DNA of 64,000 nucleotides, taken from G942493275 sp942493275. GTDB lineage: Bacteria > Actinomycetota > Coriobacteriia > Anaerosomatales > PHET01. Shown here one piece after another: positions 53,640-62,078 of the stretch (position 1 is its first letter; each line of letters begins with the position of its first letter). Below the pieces are notes generated by a model. The model was given only the letters and a program-made list of their open reading frames with translations, did no database searches and was not told the DNA's origin. The position numbers were made by a program, and so were the translations under genes. The DNA lies in NCBI GenBank assembly GCA_942493275.1, contig OW818687.1, positions 2,356,001-2,420,000 of the forward strand, given 5' to 3'.

Positions 53640-54781
53640 CGGTCGATCTCCCCAAAGACGGGGTCGAGCGAGCCGAGAACGACCACGAGGTCGGACAGCG
53701 TGTGACCGACTGCGAGCTGAGGCAGCAGAGCCATGTTGCAGAAGGCCGGAGAGCGCACCTTCATCCGGTACGGCCTTACGGAGCCGTCGGAGACCAGATA
53801 CACGCCGAGCGAACCTCGTGCGCTCTCGATGTGGTCGTACGCGTCGCCGGGAGGCGGTGCGATGAGTCGCTGGAGTCCCTCGGACTTCACGAACCCGCCG
53901 GGCATCTGTGCGATCGCCTGCTCGATGATGCGACAGGACTCGTAGCACTCAAAGAGCCTGCATCGGCCGCGGTCGTAAGCGTCACCCCGCTCGCCGACGA
54001 CGACGTCGAAGTCCATCCGCGGGTAGACCGAATAGGGATCGTGCTTGCGGAGGTCCCAGTTGACCCCGGAACCGCGGGCGGTGGGGCCGGATGCGCCCCA
54101 TGCCACAGCGTCCTCGGCGGAAAGCACTCCGATTCCCTTGAGACGACCGCGGGCGATCGCGTTTTGGAAGAACAGGGAGTCGAGGTCCGCCAGGCCCGAC
54201 CGGTGTGAGTCCGTGAAGCGGAGCACCGCGTCGGTCCAGCCCTCGGGTGCATCCATCGACACTCCGCCGGGCCGGACGTAGTTGTAGGTGAGGCGCGCGC
54301 CGCACAAGTCCTCGAAGAGCTCGACGACCCTCTCCCGCTGGTCGAACGCGTAGATGAACGCCGAGAAGGCGCCCGTATCGGCCGCGGACGCCCCGATGCC
54401 CATCATGTGGCTGGCGATGCGCTGCAGCTCGCACACGATCACTCGGAGATACTCACCACGCTCGGGCACGCGGATTCCCGCGAGCCTCTCGACCGCGCGG
54501 CAGTACGCCCAGTTCGCGTACATGGAGCCGACGTAGTCGAGACGATCGGTGAGCGGCACGACCTGCAGGTACGTGCGGTTCTCGGCCATCTTCTCGATGC
54601 CGCGATGGAGGTAGCCGATGACGGGCTGGGCCTTGACCACGACGTCGCCGTCGAGGTGAACGATGACCCTGCCGACGCCGTGGGTGGAGGGATGTGACGG
54701 GCCGACGTTGACGACCAGCTCCTCAACGGGCAACCCGTCGTCGGAGTGAGTCATCGAACGCGATTCGATCTCGACCGTCAT
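53636..54781 (-). CDS. nuoD: NADH-quinone oxidoreductase subunit D
   Basis: A 381-residue 49-kDa-type subunit related to the large subunit of NiFe hydrogenases, lining the quinone site with NuoB. Motifs: VVNVGPSHPSTHGVGRV with the quinone-binding His, HRGIEKMAENRTYLQ, TDRLDYVGSMYANWAYC with the conserved Tyr, RVPERGEYLRVIVCELQRI, PGGVSMDAP and, at the end, DPVFGEIDR. It is separate from NuoC, not fused. The Cys pairs of hydrogenases are absent, as expected. Confidence 0.96.
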   Translation of the reverse strand: MTVEIESRSMTHSDDGLPVEELVVNVGPSHPSTHGVGRVIVHLDGDVVVKAQPVIGYLHRGIEKMAENRTYLQVVPLTDRLDYVGSMYANWAYCRAVERLAGIRVPERGEYLRVIVCELQRIASHMMGIGASAADTGAFSAFIYAFDQRERVVELFEDLCGARLTYNYVRPGGVSMDAPEGWTDAVLRFTDSHRSGLADLDSLFFQNAIARGRLKGIGVLSAEDAVAWGASGPTARGSGVNWDLRKHDPYSVYPRMDFDVVVGERGDAYDRGRCRLFECYESCRIIEQAIAQMPGGFVKSEGLQRLIAPPPGDAYDHIESARGSLGVYLVSDGSVRPYRMKVRSPAFCNMALLPQLAVGHTLSDLVVVLGSLDPVFGEIDR

Positions 54782-54791
54782 GTCCCTCCTC

Positions 54792-55253
54792 TCAGATGTA
54801 GTCAGGGCGCCTGATCAGGCGCGGATCGTCGTAGTCCTTGCGGAGCGGATGGCCCTCGAAGTCATCGGGCAGAACGATTCGCCGAAGATCCGGATGACCC
54901 TCGAAGACGATTCCGAAAAGATCGAAGACCTCTCGTTCCTGCCAGTCGGCGGCAGGCCATACGTCGAACAACGAGTCCACGCGAGGGTCTTCTCGGCTGA
55001 CCTTGGTCTTTACAAACAGCGCCGATGAGAGCGATCGGGACTGGAGGCGATACACGAGTGTGAAGAATTCGCCCCGGTCCACCGCGGTCACCATGCCGAG
55101 ACGGTCGAAGCCGATGTCCCTCAGCTCTCGTGCGATCTCGAGCAGCTTGTCGCGGTTCACGCCGATGACGGCATCTCCGAACTCGAGCGAGAACAGCGGA
55201 GCAAGAACCGGTGAGAGCTCGGCGAGTCTGTGCTGCAGCTCATCGTGGTTCAT
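54792..55253 (-). CDS. nuoC: NADH-quinone oxidoreductase subunit C
   Basis: A 153-residue 30-kDa-type subunit of the connecting module. The family signature appears as DVWPAADWQEREVFDLFGIVFEGHPDLRRI followed by LPDDFEGHPLRKDY (Glu-Arg-Glu and GHPxLRRI patterns). The N-terminal part (AVDRGEFFTLVYRLQS) is the usual alpha/beta fold. It shares ATGA with nuoB and lies 10 bases before nuoD. Confidence 0.94.
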   Translation of the reverse strand: MNHDELQHRLAELSPVLAPLFSLEFGDAVIGVNRDKLLEIARELRDIGFDRLGMVTAVDRGEFFTLVYRLQSRSLSSALFVKTKVSREDPRVDSLFDVWPAADWQEREVFDLFGIVFEGHPDLRRIVLPDDFEGHPLRKDYDDPRLIRRPDYI

Positions 55254-55807
55254 TCGGCGTCACCATCCTCCCCCGGACGGGGAAGCTTCACGGCGTGCTC
55301 GCGGCGCTTTCCGGGCGCGATCGACTCGGTCTTCACGAGCTCGCGCAACTGGAGCACGCCGTCTTGCAGCGCCTCCGGACGCGGAGGGCAGCCGGAGATG
55401 TAGACGTCGACCGGAAGGAACTCGTCGGCACCGCGCACGACCGAGTAGGTGTCGTAGTAGAAGATGCCGCCCGATACGGTGCAGTTGCCCATGGCGATGA
55501 CCCACTTGGGATCCGGCATCTGGTCGTAGAGACGCCGCACCGCCGGCTTCATCTTCTCGGTGATGGTCCCCGCAAGGATCATGACGTCGGTGTGACGCGG
55601 ATCGGGGCGCGGAAACGTGCCCATGCGATCGAAGTCGAACTTGTTGAAGGATGCGGCGATGAGCTCCATCGCGCAGCACGCCGTGCCCATGGGCATGGCC
55701 CAGAGGGACTGCCCGCGCGACCAATCGACGAGCGCGTCCACCGAGGTGAGGAGCACGCCGCCAGGTGTGCGGTCGAGGGCCGAGCCGATCCGATCTACGA
55801 TCGCCAC
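55250..55807 (-). CDS. nuoB: NADH-quinone oxidoreductase subunit B
   Basis: A 185-residue subunit holding the N2-type [4Fe-4S] cluster, the last carrier before quinone. The adjacent cysteines are in GTACCAMELIAAS, the third in AMGNCTVSGGIFY and the fourth in YISGCPPRPEALQDGV. FPRPDPRHTDVMILAGTIT is a family block. It overlaps nuoA by 13 bases. Confidence 0.96.
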   Translation of the reverse strand: MAIVDRIGSALDRTPGGVLLTSVDALVDWSRGQSLWAMPMGTACCAMELIAASFNKFDFDRMGTFPRPDPRHTDVMILAGTITEKMKPAVRRLYDQMPDPKWVIAMGNCTVSGGIFYYDTYSVVRGADEFLPVDVYISGCPPRPEALQDGVLQLRELVKTESIAPGKRREHAVKLPRPGEDGDAE

Positions 55808-56163
55808 TCGAGCGCCCCCTTACGCCACGCGTACGCGAGCCCGAGCGCCAGGAACGCCACGAACGCGACAACCTCGGCGAGCGCGACCACGCTGCCGCGC
55901 AGACCGCTTGCGACCGCGAAGAGCAAGACCGCCTCGGCGTCGAAGAGCACGAACAGCATGGCGATCGTCGAGAACCGCATGCGGTTGGGCGCCCAAGGGT
56001 CGCCAGCCTGTTCCATGCCGCACTCGAAGGGAGTGAGCTTCTCGGAATCCGGATTGTGGGGAGCCAGCAGCTTGTTGGCAAGGAAGACCACGCCGATGAA
56101 ACCCGTCGTCGCCGTGGCGAGTCCGAGTACGAAGAGTACAGCTTGGGCCCCAGCCCCCTGCAT
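55795..56163 (-). CDS. nuoA: NADH-quinone oxidoreductase subunit A
   Basis: A 122-residue three-helix membrane subunit. The loop with the conserved Cys reads EKLTPFECGMEQAGDPWAP, and the second helix begins RFSTIAMLFVLFDAEAVLLF, with its conserved Asp/Glu. First gene of the operon; the predicted promoter with an inverted repeat lies about 105-135 bases upstream. Confidence 0.95.
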   Translation of the reverse strand: MQGAGAQAVLFVLGLATATTGFIGVVFLANKLLAPHNPDSEKLTPFECGMEQAGDPWAPNRMRFSTIAMLFVLFDAEAVLLFAVASGLRGSVVALAEVVAFVAFLALGLAYAWRKGALEWRS

Positions 56164-56269
56164 CGGTGCTCCCTCGCGCTGCCTTCCTGTCGCTCTCTTG
56201 ATGATCGACAGGTCCGGTTAGACAGTAATCCGAGTGTCGCGCGACCACCCCAGACGGTCGCGCTCGGAC

Positions 56270-56313
56270 AGTGTAGCCGAGCCTCCAGAACTTTGTAAAG
56301 ATTGTTACAAAGT
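56270..56313 (-). promoter_or_regulatory. nuo promoter with Rex-like inverted repeat
   Basis: ACTTTGTAA (56290-56298) and TTACAAAGT (56305-56313) form a perfect 9-bp inverted repeat with a 6-base spacer; the core TTGTAAAGATTGTTACAA (56293-56310) resembles the 18-base Rex operator TTGTGAAN4TTCACAA. A third TTACAAAGT copy lies at 56326-56334. On the minus strand a possible promoter is -35 TTTACA (56294-56299), 18 bases, -10 TACACT (56270-56275), so the repeat covers the -35. Control of complex I by the NADH/NAD+ sensor Rex is inferred. Confidence 0.6.
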
Positions 56314-56369
56314 CCCGAATTGCAGTTACAAAGTGCAGGTCACAGGGTTACCCGTTGGCAAGATACCCG

Positions 56370-58394
56370 TCAGTCCGACGTCTCAGACTCGAGGCGCTGG
56401 ATCTCCTCGGAGAGGGTCAGCCACTCTTCCTCGAGACCCGGAAGCCGCTTCTTGAGCTCCGTGTACTCCGCCAGAGCCTTGTCGAATACGCCCTTGTCGG
56501 CATAGATGTCCGGGTCGGCCATCGCCTCGACAAGTTCGTCGTGACGGGCCTGCGCCTGAGCGAGCTCCTTCTCGACCGCCTGAAGTCGACTGCGCCCGTC
56601 CTTGGTCGCACGATACGCACGGTTGCGCGCGTCCGCCTCGGCACGCTTCTGCTCTTTGGTCTTTGGGCCGGCGACGGGGACCGCGGGTTCGGGTGACGTG
56701 ACCTGGGGCCCGTGTACCCTCCGTGGTCCTTTGCCACGATCCGCGCGCTCGGTGGGAGCGGGCGTAACCGCCTTCGGCTCGGGCTCGCTCCCCTGCTCGC
56801 GCTTCCAGAGGTAGTAGTCGTAGTCACCGTCGAACACGGTCACCCGGCCGTCTCGGACCTCAACGATCTTGGTCGCGATGGCCCGGATAAGGTGTCGGTC
56901 GTGCGTGATCAGAGCGATGGTGCCCTCGTAACGCTGGAGCGCCTGCTCCAAGACGTCGCTCGAGGCGATGTCGAGGTGGTTTGTGGGCTCGTCGAGACAC
57001 AGGAATGGCGCGGGAGCCACGAGCATCTTGGCAAGCGCGAGACGCCCCTTCTCGCCACCAGAGAGGACCTTGACGCGCTTCTCGACGTCATTGCCGTTGA
57101 AGAGGAACGCGCCGAGCAGCCCGCGCACTTCGGACTGCGTCCATCCGGGGGCCGCCGAGTCGAGCTCCTGGTACACCGAGTTCTCGAGACCGAGAGCCTG
57201 CAACTGATGCTGCGCGAAGTAGGCGACCTCGACACCCGTACCAAGTCGGCGCGTGCCGTTGTCCGGCGGAAGGACACCTGCCAGCATCTTGAGCAGCGTC
57301 GACTTGCCGGCGCCGTTGGGGCCCACAAGCGCGACTTTGTCACCCCGGTAGAGCGCGAAATCGAGCCCGTCATAGACCACGTTGTCGCCATAGGCCTTCG
57401 CCACCTCTTCAAGCGCGATGACGAGCTCGCCCGTTCGCGGAGGCTGAGGAAAGCGGAAACGAACCTTCTTGCGCTCGTCGGGGGGCTGGATGCGCTCCAT
57501 CTTCTCGAGCTTCTTGACGCGGTCCTGCGCCTGCTTGGCCTTGGTGTTCTTGTAGCGGAATCGCTCGACGAACTTCTCCATGTGAGCGATCTCGCGCTGC
57601 TGCGCTTCGTATGCGGTGATCAGTTGTTCGCGGGCGAGCTCGCGCGCCTTCTCGAAGTCCGAGTACGACCCGCTGTAGAGCGTCAGCTCCCCGCGGTCTA
57701 TCTCGGCGACGTGGTCCACGAGGCCATCCATGAACGCGCGGTCGTGGCTGACCACGATGATTCCGCCGTCATATGCCTTGAGCCACGACTCGAGCCACGC
57801 CACCGACTCGATGTCGAGGTGGTTGGTGGGCTCGTCGAGAAGCAGCAGATCGGGACGCCGAAGCAGCAGCTTCGCGAGGGCGAGCCTCATCAGCCAGCCG
57901 CCCGACAGCTCATCGCACGTGCGCTCGTAGTCCACCTCGGCGAATCCGAGGCCCGAGAGGACCGCTCGCGCGTCGGCCTCTATCCCATAGCCGCCAAGGT
58001 GCTCGAACCGGGACTGAAGGCGTCCATATTCGGAGAGGAGTCGTTCCTGCTCGGGGCCCTCATCGGCGGCAGCGATCTCATCGGAAAGAAGGCCGAGCCG
58101 GTGCTCGAGGGTGGTGACGTGCTCTGCGGCGGTGAGCGCCTCAGCGAGCACCGTGCGGTCGTGCATCTCGATGGCTTCCTGCTCCAGGTAGCCGATGACC
58201 GCACCCTTGGCGAAGACGACCGAGCCGCTATCGGCATCCTGGCGCTTGGCGATGATCTCAAGCAGCGTTGTCTTTCCGGCTCCGTTAGGGCCGACGAAAG
58301 CCATTCTGTCGCGCGCACCAACGCGAAGCGACACATCCTTGAACAGGACGCGCGCTCCGAAGGACTTGGATACGTTGTCGAGGGAGACGATCAC
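56370..58394 (-). CDS. ABC-F family ATPase (Uup/YheS-like)
   Basis: A 674-residue soluble protein with two ABC domains and no membrane part; ABC-F proteins act on ribosomes as translation factors or resistance factors. Domain 1: Walker A VGPNGAGKTTLLE, signature ELSGGWLMRLALAKLL, Walker B LLLLDEPTNHLD. The linker (EFVERFRYKNTKAKQAQ-type, here KFVERFRYKNTKAKQAQDRV) is the P-site-tRNA-interacting motif region. Domain 2: VGPNGAGKSTLLK, VLSGGEKGRLALAKM, LCLDEPTNHLD. A charged coiled-coil tail of about 90 residues ends the protein, as in Uup and YheS. The start is GTG at 58394. Confidence 0.93.
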   Translation of the reverse strand: MIVSLDNVSKSFGARVLFKDVSLRVGARDRMAFVGPNGAGKTTLLEIIAKRQDADSGSVVFAKGAVIGYLEQEAIEMHDRTVLAEALTAAEHVTTLEHRLGLLSDEIAAADEGPEQERLLSEYGRLQSRFEHLGGYGIEADARAVLSGLGFAEVDYERTCDELSGGWLMRLALAKLLLRRPDLLLLDEPTNHLDIESVAWLESWLKAYDGGIIVVSHDRAFMDGLVDHVAEIDRGELTLYSGSYSDFEKARELAREQLITAYEAQQREIAHMEKFVERFRYKNTKAKQAQDRVKKLEKMERIQPPDERKKVRFRFPQPPRTGELVIALEEVAKAYGDNVVYDGLDFALYRGDKVALVGPNGAGKSTLLKMLAGVLPPDNGTRRLGTGVEVAYFAQHQLQALGLENSVYQELDSAAPGWTQSEVRGLLGAFLFNGNDVEKRVKVLSGGEKGRLALAKMLVAPAPFLCLDEPTNHLDIASSDVLEQALQRYEGTIALITHDRHLIRAIATKIVEVRDGRVTVFDGDYDYYLWKREQGSEPEPKAVTPAPTERADRGKGPRRVHGPQVTSPEPAVPVAGPKTKEQKRAEADARNRAYRATKDGRSRLQAVEKELAQAQARHDELVEAMADPDIYADKGVFDKALAEYTELKKRLPGLEEEWLTLSEEIQRLESETSD

Positions 58395-58431
58395 AGCGGT
58401 TCAGTCTAACACCGCATTCGCGGCGCGGAAG

Positions 58432-59181
58432 TCACTCCGATGCCGCCGCGGGTCTCGTGAGGTGGAGGTACAGCTGCTGGCCGCGCTCGTCGGTCTGCCC
58501 CATCGGGTAGACGCAGACCAGAAACTCACCCAGTGCGGGCTCGAACACGATGCGCTCCACCGGTCCGTCACACCGCACGCTTTGGACGAGCGGACACGAG
58601 TGAGGCGATTCACCGCTCTCGTGCATTGCGACGCGGCAGTCCACCGCGCAATCGCCGATGCCCTGCTCGGTGGTCTCCCAAAACGACTGGTTGCCCAGCA
58701 CGACCCTGTGGTCGGCGGTGAGCACCATCGAGGGGTACGGGATGCTGTCGAGCACCGACTGGACGCCGAGAAGTCGCACGCGCTCGGATCCACGCTCCCC
58801 GCGGTAGGCGTCGATGGCCTCCGAGATGGTGGTGCGCAGATTGCCCGGCGCAAACGGCTTCACGACAACGGCGTCGACACCAGCCGCAAGCGCCTCCCGC
58901 TCCACGGAGGCTTCCTGCTCATCGACGAGGAGAATCATCGGCGACGAGGCGTAGTCGTCCCGACGACGGAGCTCTCGGACGAGCTCAAGTCCGGACATAG
59001 TGCTGAGGCCCTGGTCGATCACACAGGCGTCGAACCTCTCGTTGCAGGCCAGCTCGAGCGCGTCACGGGCGCTGGAACGGTCGGTGACGGCGAAACCCGA
59101 GACGCCGCCCAGAGCGACCGCGGTGAGAGTCCGCAACACCGGAGACTCGTCGACTATGAGTATGCGCGCGCCGTATCGCAT
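58432..59181 (-). CDS. Response-regulator receiver plus Cys-rich PAS-like domain protein
   Basis: A 249-residue protein. Residues 4-122 are a receiver domain: acidic pocket near VDES (D11), phosphoacceptor D56 in ACVIDQGLS and K108 in VVVKPFAPGN. Residues 138-245 resemble a PAS domain (VLDSIPYPSMVLTADHRVVL, GNQSFWETT). It contains C178, C182, C196 and C204 with H187 and H194 between them, a pattern that could bind metal or heme. There is no DNA-binding or enzymatic output domain, so it may work through protein contacts. The start is ATG at 59181. No histidine kinase is adjacent. Confidence 0.75.
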   Translation of the reverse strand: MRYGARILIVDESPVLRTLTAVALGGVSGFAVTDRSSARDALELACNERFDACVIDQGLSTMSGLELVRELRRRDDYASSPMILLVDEQEASVEREALAAGVDAVVVKPFAPGNLRTTISEAIDAYRGERGSERVRLLGVQSVLDSIPYPSMVLTADHRVVLGNQSFWETTEQGIGDCAVDCRVAMHESGESPHSCPLVQSVRCDGPVERIVFEPALGEFLVCVYPMGQTDERGQQLYLHLTRPAAASE

Positions 59182-59198
59182 CGTGGTCACACCCTTTG

Positions 59199-60692
59199 CT
59201 ACTGCAGGTCGTTGGCTCCCGTGTCGACAGGAACCGCGATCGCAAGACGATCCACCGGCACGAGCTGGTACCCGTTGCTGGCGAAGAAGTCCTCCTGATC
59301 CATGAGTGAAGACTCTAGCAACCAGACGCGCTTCCGGGAGGATATTGCCGTGTCCAGATGCTCGAGACCCTCGGCCTTCTTGGATTCGCCGTTGAGGCCA
59401 TCGAGATCGCATCGATCGAACAGCTCAGGGCCGTTCGATTCTCCCTTGAGGTAGTGATTCACGAGTACCACGGCGTAGTACTGACCTATCCCGACCTCGC
59501 CCGACTGGGCGGATCCCGCGCACTCCAGCACGGCCGCCTTGTAACTCTCGAGGTCGGCGCTCAGTTGACTAACCTCCCGATAGCTCGACACTCCGGTGAA
59601 GACCAGCGCTGCAGCCAGTACGACCACTGCCGATACTGCCACGGCACGCCTGGTCCGCCATGACGCGATAAGCCACGAGAATCCGACACCGCTGAGCACC
59701 GCCAGCATGGAGTAAAACGGCATCTGCACCGGGACGTCGCTGTACCTCTCGCCAAGTAGGAACGTCGCGAGCCACAGGAGGAACAGTCCCGCCAAGAAGG
59801 GCCAGTACCTTCGCCTGAGGCCGAGGACGACCACACCCGTCAGCGCGAACGCGAGCGCAAACGAGAACCCGCCGATCTGCTCGGCCTCCTTCGCGAGTGC
59901 CGACAGCAGCGTCAGGTCGGGGGCGATCGCTCCGATATGGCCCGGGCCGTAGAAGTAACCTTCGGTGTGCGGGAGCACGGCGGCCGCCAGCACGGCTCCC
60001 GCAACCCCCACCCAGAGCAGGACGAAGCGTCGAGTAGGCCTCAGGAGCACGAGGAAGGGCACCGCCAAACCCGTGGATGGAGTCACCAGGCACGCAGACG
60101 CGAACGCGAGCCCTGCGAGAACCGGCCTGTCCATCAGAATCAGATAGACGGTCAACAGGAAGAAGCACAGCTGCATCACGTAGAGCTCGGCGTAGACGGC
60201 GTTCTCCAGAAACAGGTACGTGGTCGCAAGGACCGCGGCGGATCCAATCCCGGCGCTTACCCGCCGCACAAGCAGTTGGGCAATGGCACACACAAGTCCA
60301 ACGCACGCCGCTGCAAACAGCGCACTCATGAGGTTGAGCGCGATGTCCATCGGCAGTGGCACCACGCGAGTGAATGCGATGCCGATGAGGTTGTAGCCCA
60401 TGTGGTAAGGCTGCTCGAACGCTCTTCCGCCCGCGATTCGCTCAGCGTAGATGGGCGCATCGCCGAAGTTCAGCGCGTTTGGAACCAGCGACGCGAAGAC
60501 CGCGAATGCGACCAGCGCGGACCCTAACGACGTGAGCGTGGCAGTACGGGTGGGCCGTGACGGAAGTGACCCCAGGAACGACTCTCTGGCACGCAGGAAC
60601 TCATCCCAGAGGACTCGAGTACCTGAGCGTTTTGACGGTGCGTCTGAGCCAGAAGCAGGCATCCAACTCCCCCGAGATCGCAGCATGCTCAC
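59199..60692 (-). CDS. Polytopic membrane glycosyltransferase-like protein (GT-C type)
   Basis: A 497-residue protein with about 10-12 hydrophobic helices from residue 55 to 370 and a hydrophilic C-terminal domain. The first loop contains NFGDAPIYAERIAGGRAF followed by QPYHMGYNLIGIAFTRV and LNLMSALFAAACVGLV. This arrangement (Gly-Asp, then a P/G-Y segment, then L-N-L-x-SALF) resembles the DUF2723/TMEM260 and GT39-like protein O-mannosyltransferases, so a lipid-linked sugar transferase is plausible. A GT2 polyprenol-phosphate sugar synthase gene lies next upstream, which supports this. The start is GTG at 60692 or ATG at 60686. Confidence 0.65.
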   Translation of the reverse strand: MSMLRSRGSWMPASGSDAPSKRSGTRVLWDEFLRARESFLGSLPSRPTRTATLTSLGSALVAFAVFASLVPNALNFGDAPIYAERIAGGRAFEQPYHMGYNLIGIAFTRVVPLPMDIALNLMSALFAAACVGLVCAIAQLLVRRVSAGIGSAAVLATTYLFLENAVYAELYVMQLCFFLLTVYLILMDRPVLAGLAFASACLVTPSTGLAVPFLVLLRPTRRFVLLWVGVAGAVLAAAVLPHTEGYFYGPGHIGAIAPDLTLLSALAKEAEQIGGFSFALAFALTGVVVLGLRRRYWPFLAGLFLLWLATFLLGERYSDVPVQMPFYSMLAVLSGVGFSWLIASWRTRRAVAVSAVVVLAAALVFTGVSSYREVSQLSADLESYKAAVLECAGSAQSGEVGIGQYYAVVLVNHYLKGESNGPELFDRCDLDGLNGESKKAEGLEHLDTAISSRKRVWLLESSLMDQEDFFASNGYQLVPVDRLAIAVPVDTGANDLQ

Positions 60693-60807
60693 TCGGTCAC
60701 ATCAGTGCACCGAGGTCGTGCCGCTCCCCTCGCGGCGCTAAGCAATCGCAATGTTCACCCAGAGGCGCCGAGTTGTCCAGCGCGGGAGCCCCGGCAGGCT
60801 GCAAGCT

Positions 60808-61812
60808 TCACTCGAAGGCGCGCTGCACGATCAGGGACCTGACGTAGTCGGCGGTCTCTTGAGCACCGGGAGAGCCCATAACGCTCAGGAGCAGGGCCTG
60901 AAGAAGTAGCTGGAAGCCAAGGATCATCGGTACGACGGCAATCATTACCGTGCCTGCAGTCGCCGGTGTGCCCTCAGCGATGGATAGCCACCAGTGGTAG
61001 GCACCGAAAGCGACCCCTGACATCGTCAATAGCACGCCCAATATCGTCAACACGGCAATGGCCCCGAAGTCCGTCAGCAGGTGCTTGCGCCAGAATCGTC
61101 TGATTCCGTTGCCTAGAAGCCGAGGAGGAAAACTCACCGCAACTGAGCCGACACTCACGTAGGACGTCTCACTCCCGTAGCGTGTTGAAACCGGTACATC
61201 AACAACACGAGCATTGACCGCGTTCAGACGGATCAACATGTCATTCTCGAAGAAGTAGTCCGTCGCAAGTTGGTCCAGATCGAAGAGCCGCAGAAACGGA
61301 GCGCGAATGGCCGTGTAGCCGCACTGCGAATCGAAGACATGCCAATATCCGCTTGCCGACTTCGTCAGCACTGAGAGCAAAGAGTTGCCGAAGCCGCGAA
61401 CGCGTGGCATGCCCAGCGTGGCGTTGCGAAAGTAGAATCGATTGCCTTTGGTGTAGTCCGCAATTCCCAACTCAATCGGGGCAACAATCCTCGATAGCTC
61501 GTCAGGCGACATCTGGCCATCGGCGTCCATCTTCACGACACAATCGGCACCCAAATCCAGTGCCATGCGATACCCGCTGACCATGGCCCCGCCGACGCCC
61601 CGATTGTGCGGGTGTGTCACCAGCGCGACACGCTTATCGTCAAGCGATTCGACAACTGAAGCGGTGTCGTCAGTGCTCGCGTCGTTCACGACAATCACAT
61701 GATCAACCCAGGCAGGTATCGCGGCAATAACGCGGCCTATATGCGCGCCTTCATTGAACGCGGGCAGAACGACAGCCGTGGTCAGACTCACTGGCGCCGA
61801 CGGAGTGTGCAC
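60808..61812 (-). CDS. Family 2 glycosyltransferase (polyprenol-phosphate sugar synthase-like)
   Basis: A 334-residue protein. Residues 8-230 are a GT-A domain: VVLPAFNEGAHIGRVI, VIVVNDASTDDTASV and DCVVKMDADGQMSPDELSRI with the metal-binding Asp-x-Asp, then VRGFGNSLLSVLTKS. The C-terminal part has two membrane helices (GAIAVLTILGVLLTMSGVAF and VMIAVVPMILGFQLLLQALLL). This build matches DPM1/GtrB-type enzymes that load a sugar on polyprenyl phosphate. It probably feeds the membrane transferase downstream. The start is GTG at 61812 with GAGGAG upstream. Confidence 0.85.
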   Translation of the reverse strand: MHTPSAPVSLTTAVVLPAFNEGAHIGRVIAAIPAWVDHVIVVNDASTDDTASVVESLDDKRVALVTHPHNRGVGGAMVSGYRMALDLGADCVVKMDADGQMSPDELSRIVAPIELGIADYTKGNRFYFRNATLGMPRVRGFGNSLLSVLTKSASGYWHVFDSQCGYTAIRAPFLRLFDLDQLATDYFFENDMLIRLNAVNARVVDVPVSTRYGSETSYVSVGSVAVSFPPRLLGNGIRRFWRKHLLTDFGAIAVLTILGVLLTMSGVAFGAYHWWLSIAEGTPATAGTVMIAVVPMILGFQLLLQALLLSVMGSPGAQETADYVRSLIVQRAFE

Positions 61813-61881
61813 GCCGTACTCCTCATGCTCAACGAAAAGATCAGGCCGAGATGGATGGTATCAGAGGGGTCTACCACCCAA

Positions 61882-61924
61882 AACGCCCCTTCGAGTATCT
61901 CCGGAGAGATCCCAAAGGGGCGTT
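61882..61924 (-). terminator. Hairpin terminator after the AAA+ gene
   Basis: AACGCCCCTT and AAGGGGCGTT (arms at 61915-61924 and 61882-61891) form a 10-bp stem, followed on the minus strand by TTGGG after the two T of the arm (run TTTT). It lies about 155 bases downstream of the AAA+ gene stop and just before the glycosyltransferase gene. In the rest of 61813-62078 I see no gene. Confidence 0.6.
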
Positions 61925-62078
61925 GATGGTTGATGGTGGGCGATAGTGGACGGTCTTGTTACCCGTTTCTGGAGAGACGCGGGCTAACGTGTGTGTTGCA
62001 GGCGTCTGTGCCCCTAGCGGGTCGATTCAACCCCTTGGCGCTCTGTTCGATGCCTCTGCTGGATGGCTGTGCGCTTGC

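Noticed and set aside
56712..58409. 565-codon open frame on the plus strand
   Set aside because: Antisense to the ABC-F gene, which has complete Walker and signature motifs; no recognisable domain in the antisense product.
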